DNA from: an uncultured Planctomycetaceae bacterium
GTDB taxonomy: Bacteria; Planctomycetota; Planctomycetia; Pirellulales; Thermoguttaceae
Direction: 5' to 3'
Assembly (NCBI GenBank): GCA_947307005.1
Contig: CAMZHY010000003.1
Coordinates: forward strand, 1 to 33,820
DNA length: 33,820 nucleotides
Part shown: positions 1 to 6,810 of the stretch, piece by piece
Position numbering within the stretch: position 1 is the first letter of the stretch
Layout of the letters: every line of letters starts with the position of its first letter
Made by a program: the position numbers and the translations under genes
The notes under the pieces: model-generated
Databases searched by the model: none
The model's input: the letters and a program-made list of their open reading frames with translations, nothing else
What the model was told of the DNA's origin: nothing

Positions 1-1
1 G

Positions 2-904
2 CTTGACTTTTTACTAAGCGCTTCTCAGCTGAGTTTTCTTGTTGTCGACGATTCTTCTCTTCTATATGTCGGACCGCGAGAAGCCGCTGGCGAAGCCCTT
101 CTTCTTTTAGCGAGAAAAAACGAGGGCGTCGGGCTAGAACACGCGCCCCAACAAATGGTTGCGCGTCTTTTCACGACTATCGATTTCCAGATTAATCAGT
201 TTACGGAACCTAAAGAAGTCTTTAAATCGTTTGCTCTACGGGCGCGCCTCAAGCTTTCAGGTTTTGAGAAAACACCAGTTGATCTCTACCGAAGCGCGCG
301 TTTTGAAAAAGTCTATATTGGCAGCGTTTTAACTATTCTCGGTTTAGGTTTCAACGTCGATTATCGCTATGATGAAGCCACGGCGTCTTTTAAACCGGTC
401 TCGATCGACAAAGACGCCGAGGTTAGCCGATATTATTCCGTTGATACGGTAAAAAAACTTAAGAGGGAAGACTATCCAGACTGCATTTTCGAAAATCAGT
501 CGTTTGACGGTAAAAAAATGATTCGCGTCGACGGACCGTTTAAAACGGTCGCCAAAATTGAGCTACTTTTATCGCAAGACGAGCGTCTTTTTTCAGATAT
601 TTCAAATAATCGCCCCACCCCTGTCGGCGAAACGTCGCCCCAAGGAACAAACCACAAACAAACGCGGATTTCAGGCGAAATAGGCAACGCTTCGCTCCGT
701 AACCTTTTCGCCTATCTCCAGAAAAACGCCAACGTTGTATGTAAGCTTGACGCCGCGCTTGAAGCGGACGGGGTGACGTTGGAATCGCGCGTTAGTTGCA
801 AGTTTACAAACGCCGACATTAATCAAATCGGATCAATTGTCGCTAAGCAAATCAACGCGACGCCCGTCATCGTCGGAAACGTTATAACGTTTTGTCCGAA
901 ATAG
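2..904 (+). CDS. STN/secretin-like repeat protein, 5'-truncated
   Basis: The frame is open from the left edge of the window (base 2) to a TAG at 902-904, so the N-terminus lies outside and about 300 residues are visible. The first in-frame ATG is at 155, but the upstream codons read as normal protein, so 155 is probably not the true start. At least two segments look like the short alpha/beta STN-type unit found at the N-terminus of secretins and TonB-dependent receptors. One begins around TIDFQINQFTEPKEVF, and one forms the C-terminus, beginning RISGEIGNASLRNLFAYL and ending NVITFCPK. No secretin pore or TonB plug domain is visible. The exact role is unknown; an envelope or periplasmic location is inferred. 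The family call rests on hydrophobic pattern only. Confidence 0.55.
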   Translation, partial: LDFLLSASQLSFLVVDDSSLLYVGPREAAGEALLLLARKNEGVGLEHAPQQMVARLFTTIDFQINQFTEPKEVFKSFALRARLKLSGFEKTPVDLYRSARFEKVYIGSVLTILGLGFNVDYRYDEATASFKPVSIDKDAEVSRYYSVDTVKKLKREDYPDCIFENQSFDGKKMIRVDGPFKTVAKIELLLSQDERLFSDISNNRPTPVGETSPQGTNHKQTRISGEIGNASLRNLFAYLQKNANVVCKLDAALEADGVTLESRVSCKFTNADINQIGSIVAKQINATPVIVGNVITFCPK

Positions 905-962
905 AAGTCGTCCCCCAAACGGGCCTTCCGAGGTTATCGCGAGTGAAGGAGGACGCGTCGCG

Positions 963-1646
963 TTACCCTACGCGCAAACAATCTGCTAACCAAACTTGAA
1001 GAGCCGCATGGTTTTCGAAATAAACGTCCGCCACGCTAATAATATTACTTTTATTTCGATATTCTTCGTCGTCTTCAAATCCTACGACATAATAACCGGC
1101 CTTTTTAGCGGTCAGAATCGCGTAAAACGCGTCTTCCACAACAATCGTCTCATCTTGAGACAGGTTTAGAAAATCGAGAGCCATATCATATATCCTTGAC
1201 GACTTCTTTCCCTCGATAATCTCTAAATCGTCACAAGAAAAAATCCCGTCAAAGTATGAGCTAAGTTTCGCGGCGGCAAGGCCCGCTTCGATAAACAATC
1301 TTGGAGTCGTCGACGCGAGCGCTATCTTCACCCCTCCGTTCCTGAGAATTTGTAAGGTCTCCAAAACGCCAGGCTTGACTTTCGGACAGGGAGTATAAAG
1401 AGAGCGGATTCGAGCGTCTAATGCGGCTTCAATCTCTTGAACGCTCATTTCAACGTCGTATTCGTCGCGTAAAAAAGCGGGGCTTTCCTTCAACGACATT
1501 ACTGCGAGACGCTCCACCAAGTCAGCTTTTGGTTCGAGTCCGCAATCACATAAAAAATCAACACCAATACGGTTCCACCGCGTCATCGTGTCCAGAACGA
1601 CGCCATCGCAATCTAAAATAGCGCCAGAAATGATGTGTTCACGCAT
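963..1646 (-). CDS. HAD subfamily I phosphatase (candidate thiamine-phosphate phosphatase)
   Basis: This is a 227-residue haloacid-dehalogenase-superfamily hydrolase. Motif I is DCDGVVLDT with the nucleophile D12 and the general acid/base D14. Motif II is the AST at about 111-113. Motif III is a lysine in GKKSS (147-148), and motif IV is the ED pair at 171-172. The helical stretch between motifs I and II is the C1 cap expected of subfamily I (phosphoglycolate phosphatase / beta-phosphoglucomutase type). It starts 26 nt after the stop of thiE on the same strand, so the two are probably co-transcribed. HAD-IA/IB enzymes clustered with or fused to thiamine genes are known to supply the thiamine-monophosphate phosphatase step. 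That makes this substrate a reasonable inference, but a general phosphoglycolate- or sugar-phosphate role is not excluded. No clear Shine-Dalgarno sequence precedes the ATG. Confidence 0.85.
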   Translation of the reverse strand: MREHIISGAILDCDGVVLDTMTRWNRIGVDFLCDCGLEPKADLVERLAVMSLKESPAFLRDEYDVEMSVQEIEAALDARIRSLYTPCPKVKPGVLETLQILRNGGVKIALASTTPRLFIEAGLAAAKLSSYFDGIFSCDDLEIIEGKKSSRIYDMALDFLNLSQDETIVVEDAFYAILTAKKAGYYVVGFEDDEEYRNKSNIISVADVYFENHAALQVWLADCLRVG

Positions 1647-1672
1647 AAAATCAGCGAATATTCTCAGTTCTC

Positions 1673-2314
1673 TTATCGGACAAACAATTCCTCGGCCATC
1701 GTGCGAAGATCGCGAGTCGCCTGCCTAACGTCAGGCGCAGAAAAAATCCCTGTGACAAGAGCAGCGCCCACAACGCCCGTTCCTTTCAGGGCGGCTATGT
1801 TGTTTAGTTTAATCCCGCCGATCGCGACAACAGGAATAGAAACAGACGCACAAATATCTCTAAGGGTATCGAGACTCGTGTAAATTGGATTCTCTTTCGT
1901 TTGAGTGTAATAAATAGCGCCAACGCCGAGATAATCGGCGCCTCCCTCCTCAGCTTGACGCGCCTGATCGACCGTCTTCGCCGAAACGCCAATTATCCGA
2001 TCAGCCCCCAAGAGTTCTCTTGCGCGTTCTAAGCCGACGTCCTCTTGCCCTATGTGCGCGCCTGCGGCGTCGCTTCGCAATGCAACGTTAATCGAGTCGT
2101 CGACGATAAGGGGAACGTCGTATCGGTCGCAAATTTTTTTGACTTCAACCGCACGGCGGCAATACTCTTCCTCGTCAACGTTCTTTTCCCGCAATTGGAG
2201 AATCGTCGCGCCTCCAGAAAGAGCTTCTTCAACCTGTCGAAGAAGTGTCTTTAATTCGGTATTCTCTATTGTAATTGCATACAACAGAAGCCGACTGGCT
2301 AAACAGCTAATCAT
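1673..2314 (-). CDS. thiE: Thiamine-phosphate synthase
   Basis: This 213-residue TIM-barrel enzyme joins HMP-pyrophosphate and the thiazole phosphate to give thiamine monophosphate in the cytoplasm. The family signatures appear in order: ILQLREKN (pyrophosphate-binding Arg/Lys), the IVDDSINVAL strand with its metal-binding aspartates, GAHIGQEDV, the strand IIGVSAKT, ADYLGVGAIYYTQTKEN with the conserved Thr/Lys, IPVVAIGGI, and the phosphate-binding GVVGAALVTGI near the C-terminus. Length and order match ThiE. It is the first gene of a two-gene minus-strand unit with the HAD phosphatase, and it is divergent from tmk. No other thiamine genes (thiC, thiD, thiG, thiL) are in the window. Confidence 0.93.
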   Translation of the reverse strand: MISCLASRLLLYAITIENTELKTLLRQVEEALSGGATILQLREKNVDEEEYCRRAVEVKKICDRYDVPLIVDDSINVALRSDAAGAHIGQEDVGLERARELLGADRIIGVSAKTVDQARQAEEGGADYLGVGAIYYTQTKENPIYTSLDTLRDICASVSIPVVAIGGIKLNNIAALKGTGVVGAALVTGIFSAPDVRQATRDLRTMAEELFVR

Positions 2315-2436
2315 TTACGCGCCTTACTGCAAATAACAACGATGAAAACGCTAAACTTCAGGTCGTATTGTACTGCAACGGGGTAAAAAGTCCATATTTC
2401 CCTTGGGGCGGCATATGTCCAAAATAAGATTATTTG

Positions 2437-2442
2437 TATAAT
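2437..2442 (+). promoter_or_regulatory. Candidate -10 element for tmk
   Basis: A perfect TATAAT lies 71 nt before the tmk start in the thiE-tmk divergent gap. The hexamer about 17 nt upstream is a poor -35 match, so this is a partial sigma-70-like promoter call. Confidence 0.4.
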
Positions 2443-2513
2443 CGTGGAGCATTCGCCATGTCGCAGAATAAGTTCTGCAACAGTAACTCTTATGATCAGA
2501 AGGTTCTTTTAAA

Positions 2514-3140
2514 ATGTTTATCGCATTGGACGGGGGCGACGGTTCTGGCAAAGGAGTTCAAATTGGATTCCTTAAGGGGTGGCTTGCGGAACATGGGTAC
2601 GATTCCGTGTTTGTCCGAGATCCAGGCGACACTCCTCTTGGCGATAGAATTCGCGCGCTTCTTCTCGGAGACTCAACTGTTAATATTTGCCCCATCGCAG
2701 AAGCGGCGCTTTTCATGGCGTCTCGAGCGCAGCTAGTTTATGATAAGATCAAACCCGCGCTTAACGCAGGAAAGGTAGCTCTCGTTGATCGCTATCTCCT
2801 TTCGACAATCGTTTATCAAGGTTACGCCATAGGGGCGACTGAAGATGAAATCGCCGAGTTGTGGAGGGTTGGAACAGTCTTTGCCCAAGGCGTGCTTCCC
2901 GACCTAACTTTTATTCTTGATTGTCCTCCAGAAGAATGCGAGAGGAGATTGGCGCGGGAAAAAGACCGAATTGAGGCGAGAGGAATCGACTATCACACAC
3001 GCGTCGCTCAAGGCTATCGCTTGGCGGCGGCGTCTTGGAGTCAGCACGCGCCAGGCGAAGCCTTTGTAATAGACGCCACGCCTAGCCCTCTAGAAATCTT
3101 CGAAAAGATCAAAACGATTCTTGAGTCCCGAATTCGTTAA
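2514..3140 (+). CDS. tmk: Thymidylate kinase with an atypical P-loop
   Basis: This 208-residue enzyme should phosphorylate dTMP to dTDP. Conserved landmarks are the N-terminal P-loop region GGDGSGKGVQ (residues 7-16), the RDPGDTPLGDRIRALLL segment matching the family REPGGT-x-x-G motif, VDRYLLSTIVYQGYA matching the DRY/YQG motif, and the lid region EKDRIEARGIDYHTRVAQGY. The full-length fold is preserved. The oddity is that the Walker A lysine (K13) is followed by Gly14 rather than the Ser/Thr that normally coordinates Mg-ATP, and the usual acidic residue before the loop is Gly. No Shine-Dalgarno sequence precedes the ATG. The gene converges on the rhamnosidase gene, with a shared hairpin between them. 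The family call is firm; the activity of this P-loop variant is not. Confidence 0.9.
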   Translation: MFIALDGGDGSGKGVQIGFLKGWLAEHGYDSVFVRDPGDTPLGDRIRALLLGDSTVNICPIAEAALFMASRAQLVYDKIKPALNAGKVALVDRYLLSTIVYQGYAIGATEDEIAELWRVGTVFAQGVLPDLTFILDCPPEECERRLAREKDRIEARGIDYHTRVAQGYRLAAASWSQHAPGEAFVIDATPSPLEIFEKIKTILESRIR

Positions 3141-3193
3141 AATGCGCATCCCAATCTGACGTCGGACTCTAAATGTTAGACTTACAAAATGAA

Positions 3194-3229
3194 GACCGTC
3201 TTCGCCCTAAAAAACAGACGAAGACGGTC
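3194..3229. terminator. Bidirectional hairpin between tmk and the GH78 gene
   Basis: A perfect 11-bp inverted repeat (arms 3194-3204 and 3219-3229, starting GACCGTCTTCG) with a 14-nt loop lies between two convergent genes. The loop reads as a U-run on the minus strand. The flanking T-tracts are modest (CTTTCAT on plus). Confidence 0.7.
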
Positions 3230-3272
3230 CTTTCATATTAGACGATCGTTACGAAACGTCCAAAATCGCAAT

Positions 3273-6200
3273 TCATTTCAACTCGGCGACAATCTCGTAA
3301 GCTCCGCATCCGAGTTCGAAATTAACATACCCGTCGGAAACGTTCTTTTCAAGCGAGGTTACGTCGAAGTCGTCGTAGTTGCGCGCATACTTGGCGAAAC
3401 GAATCTCGCCAGGCTCTGGCGGAACAAGATCCAAACGAGTCGTCCGAATCGCGAGCGATTCAGCATTTGAGGTGGGAACGGAAACAGAAGCGGTCGTATT
3501 TGCCGGAATCATAATATTCCAGATAAATTTACCATCTTCAAGTTTCCACTCGCTTTTAATAAGACCGCGCGCGGAATCATATGACGCTTTGACAGACGTC
3601 AAATCGCCGACAACGTTCGGTCGCATGATTATATGACCGAAGCCGGGATTCCTCGGATCCGCTTTGATTCCAGCGAGATTTTCGTAATACCAAATAACAA
3701 GGTCGCCAACAAGCATGACGTGGTTTCCGCTGTTCATCGCTGGATCGGCCGTATCGCCATTCCAAAGTTCCCAAACGGTTGTAGCGCCCTTCTCTATCAT
3801 GTATCCCCAGCTTGGGAAATCACGCGCCGTCGAAAATCCGTAAGCAAGATCCGCGCGCCCCATATCGTTTAGGAGACGATTAACCCACTGTCCGCCGATA
3901 AGTCCCGTGCCGAGACGTCCTTTTGTACGCTGTTCAATATTGTCAGTCAAAGCTTTAAAGACTCTCTCGCGTTCGTCTTCAGGAACGAGATTAAACGCCA
4001 AGGGAAGGACGCTAGACGTTTGCGAACCGTTGTCGTAAGTTGCGGTTTCAGAGTTGTAGAAAACCTTGTTGAAGACTTCCTGCATCTTGTCGGCGCGAGC
4101 TCGAAATTCCGTAGCGTCGTCCGTCTTACCAAGGTAGTCGGCAAACTCGGCGGAAATACGCAAATCGTTGATCATATAGGCAGTCGAAAGCAACGTTCTG
4201 TTCGTCTGTCGCATCGGATCCTGCGAATGGATCAGTTCGGGGCGTTCTGGAGGACAACACCAGTCGCCATAATTATCCTTGGAAATCGTACCGTCTTCAT
4301 TGGCGAGGGAAAGCAAGAAGTTGAGCCATTTCTTGCGAGAATCATAGTGCTTAACAATCGCCGAATCGTCGCCTCGCATCACATAAAGGCTCTGAGGAAC
4401 GAGAATCTGAGCTGTCGGCCATGTGACGTTTGGCGAGTAAAGACGCCAGTAAGCGGGCGCGACGTCGGAAACATTACCGTCTTCACGCTGAGACTCTTCA
4501 ACGTCTTGCATCCATTTATTGTAGAGGGTGGAGTTGTCAAAAATATACATCTCCCCCTTAGATTCCTCGGCGCGATCGCCCTGCCACCCCATACGTTCGT
4601 CTCGTTGCGGACAGTCGGTCGGCATGCTTAGGTAGTTGCCGCGCGTTCCCCACTCAACGTTGTGATAAATCTGATTGATCGTTTCGTTCGAGGTTTCAAA
4701 AGAACCGATGAGAGGAAGGTCGGTCGTAACCGTGTAGCCAACGACGGAATCCAAATCTGGAGTTCCAGGATAACCTGTCAATTCCGCGTAACGACCACCG
4801 TGCTGAGTGAAACGGGGTTCATAAATCTCGCCGTCAGGATCGCCGTAAAGAGTGTAAATATCACGCGCTTTTGCCGTGCGCAGATTATCGACATAAAGCT
4901 CTCCGTCCTCTTTTAAAGTTTCGGCAAAACGAATCTGGACGGAATCGCCCGCTTGACCTTTAACTTTGATCCGAGGAACGCCGACAAAATTTTGCCCGAA
5001 GTCTATTATGTAACGTCCAGACTCGATTTCTTTAATAGAAACGGGCTTGATCTCCATATTCTCGCGCATCGGAGGAATCATTTGCGCGACCATCTTGCCT
5101 TTTGGTCCTTCGACCACGTCGACGTCATACGGTGTTGAGACGACGAACGCCCTGCCAAAACGCGTTTCAAGATATCGAGGTTCAGTGTTTTCTGTGAATT
5201 TCGCTTCATCCGAATCGACGGTAATAAGCTTCGCGTTCCGACCGTCGGCAACTTCCCCATCGTAGTCGTTGTTCTCAGAAATCGGACCGGCGTCTGTTCC
5301 TTTCCAAGATTCGTCGCTGACAACAAGTTCCTTAGAACCGTCGGCATACTCAACTTCCATCTGGAAGAGAAGACAAGGATCGCCATAGTGTACGCATTTG
5401 TCCATTCGAAGAGCGTAATACCGTCCATTGCCGAGGACGACGCCTATTTCAATGTCGTCGGCGCCCATCTTTTTGGTTTCGGCAAAAACGTCGGTCGCGT
5501 CATACGTGTTATACGGAACGCTTTTATCATAATCCGTATACATAGGACCGCAGACCTGATCGCCCAATTTGACGCCATTTAAGTAACACTCGTAATACCC
5601 TAAGCCAGAAACGTACACGACGGCGCGTTTAACCTCGGAATCTTTCTTGATTCTGTAGACGTTAGAAAGATAACGCGCTGGCGACGGCTTTTCAAAGGGC
5701 GCAATCTCCAGTTCATTCCACGGGGCGTCTCCGCATTTGGCGATACAGATCGCGTCGTTCCATGAGGAATCGTCGTAATCAACAGAAAGATATTGATCGT
5801 CCTCGCCCTCAATCGCTTTCCACGAAGAGTCCGTAGGATAATCAGTCTTAGAACCGTCTTTAAAGGCCACGTAGAAGTTCCCAACGGCGCCGCCAGGATT
5901 CGGAGAGCCGCCGATGTTTAGAACATGAACGGCGACAACATTCTTGCCGCTACGAAGATAAGGAGTAAGTTCACGAGAAGCAACTCGACGGTATTCGTCG
6001 GAACCGCCAACGTTCACACCGTTAATGTAAACCTCGCCGCGATTATCGAGAGAAATATTGGCGACAGAAGACTCGACGTCTGCGACATTCTTGATCTCAA
6101 ATGTTTTACGGTAGACGGAAGCGCCAATTGGCATCGCCCGTTCTTCCGTAAAGGAAATCCAATTTGAACCGGAAATATCAGCGGGTTCGGGCATAACCTT

Positions 6201-6740
6201 TTTAGAGTTCAGACCAATCCACTTCCCCTTCCAAGGACTCGGCTCGGCTTCAGTTGGGAAAAGCCCGGTAGAAAAAGGCGCGTATATCTGCGATTTCTGA
6301 GATCCGTCCTTATTCCAGACGACTAATTCGACGAAATACTCCGTCGCAGGTTCAAGAGCTTTCCCTTCGTAACGAACATATAGTTGACGATCCGATTCAA
6401 CCTTACCGGAATCCCACATGAGATCGCCGCCGTCAACTTTCGTCACAGTCAATTGATACGCGCTCTGAGCTTCCCCTATTGTCTGAGAGAAAAGCTTCCA
6501 GCTGAAACGGGGATTGAGAACGTCAATCCCTTGAGGAGCCACAAGGTTTTCCGTTTTGAAATCCACAATATGGAAACCATTAACGCTTACCGGATAGGCG
6601 TTGCAAGCGTTTTCGCTAGGAAGCGCTCGAATATTGTCGGCCGCCTGCGATTGCGTCGAGAATAAAACTACGCAGAAAAGAGCCGCGAGACCAAGCGCGC
6701 TTAAAATCCTGCGTCGGTAACATGTCGCTGATTTAGACAT
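3273..6740 (-). CDS. Secreted GH78 alpha-L-rhamnosidase
   Basis: About 1155 residues, predicted to hydrolyse terminal alpha-L-rhamnose from plant or microbial glycans and glycosides outside the cytoplasm. A signal peptide with a basic RRR, a hydrophobic core and a cleavage site near QSQA/A covers the first ~35 residues. The N-terminal half holds Ig/FnIII-like and jelly-roll beta modules: an extra galactose-binding-like segment around 190-340, then the rhamnosidase N domain with GLGYYECYLNG. The (alpha/alpha)6 catalytic domain carries CPQRDERMGWQGD, whose E717 (numbered from the first ATG) is the likely general acid, and VWELWNGD, whose E993 is the likely general base. A C-terminal beta-sandwich follows. 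Three ATGs occur in tandem (6746, 6743, 6740). AGGAG at 6748-6752 is 7 nt from the third, so 6740 is preferred. It is probably co-transcribed with the S9 peptidase gene upstream. Confidence 0.93.
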   Translation of the reverse strand: MSKSATCYRRRILSALGLAALFCVVLFSTQSQAADNIRALPSENACNAYPVSVNGFHIVDFKTENLVAPQGIDVLNPRFSWKLFSQTIGEAQSAYQLTVTKVDGGDLMWDSGKVESDRQLYVRYEGKALEPATEYFVELVVWNKDGSQKSQIYAPFSTGLFPTEAEPSPWKGKWIGLNSKKVMPEPADISGSNWISFTEERAMPIGASVYRKTFEIKNVADVESSVANISLDNRGEVYINGVNVGGSDEYRRVASRELTPYLRSGKNVVAVHVLNIGGSPNPGGAVGNFYVAFKDGSKTDYPTDSSWKAIEGEDDQYLSVDYDDSSWNDAICIAKCGDAPWNELEIAPFEKPSPARYLSNVYRIKKDSEVKRAVVYVSGLGYYECYLNGVKLGDQVCGPMYTDYDKSVPYNTYDATDVFAETKKMGADDIEIGVVLGNGRYYALRMDKCVHYGDPCLLFQMEVEYADGSKELVVSDESWKGTDAGPISENNDYDGEVADGRNAKLITVDSDEAKFTENTEPRYLETRFGRAFVVSTPYDVDVVEGPKGKMVAQMIPPMRENMEIKPVSIKEIESGRYIIDFGQNFVGVPRIKVKGQAGDSVQIRFAETLKEDGELYVDNLRTAKARDIYTLYGDPDGEIYEPRFTQHGGRYAELTGYPGTPDLDSVVGYTVTTDLPLIGSFETSNETINQIYHNVEWGTRGNYLSMPTDCPQRDERMGWQGDRAEESKGEMYIFDNSTLYNKWMQDVEESQREDGNVSDVAPAYWRLYSPNVTWPTAQILVPQSLYVMRGDDSAIVKHYDSRKKWLNFLLSLANEDGTISKDNYGDWCCPPERPELIHSQDPMRQTNRTLLSTAYMINDLRISAEFADYLGKTDDATEFRARADKMQEVFNKVFYNSETATYDNGSQTSSVLPLAFNLVPEDERERVFKALTDNIEQRTKGRLGTGLIGGQWVNRLLNDMGRADLAYGFSTARDFPSWGYMIEKGATTVWELWNGDTADPAMNSGNHVMLVGDLVIWYYENLAGIKADPRNPGFGHIIMRPNVVGDLTSVKASYDSARGLIKSEWKLEDGKFIWNIMIPANTTASVSVPTSNAESLAIRTTRLDLVPPEPGEIRFAKYARNYDDFDVTSLEKNVSDGYVNFELGCGAYEIVAELK

Positions 6741-6747
6741 CATCATG

Positions 6748-6752
6748 CTCCT
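6748..6752 (-). promoter_or_regulatory. Shine-Dalgarno AGGAG selecting the third ATG of the GH78 gene
   Basis: AGGAG on the minus strand is 1 nt from the first ATG but 7 nt from the third, which favours initiation at 6740. Confidence 0.65.
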
Positions 6753-6810
6753 AATAAAAAAGTGAATTAAAAGCTTAACGTCGAACTTTGATTCCGAAAC
6801 GAACGGCGCG

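Noticed and set aside
4020-4631. 203-codon open frame on plus inside the GH78 gene
   Set aside because: It is antisense to the conserved rhamnosidase catalytic domain and shows no protein-like features of its own.
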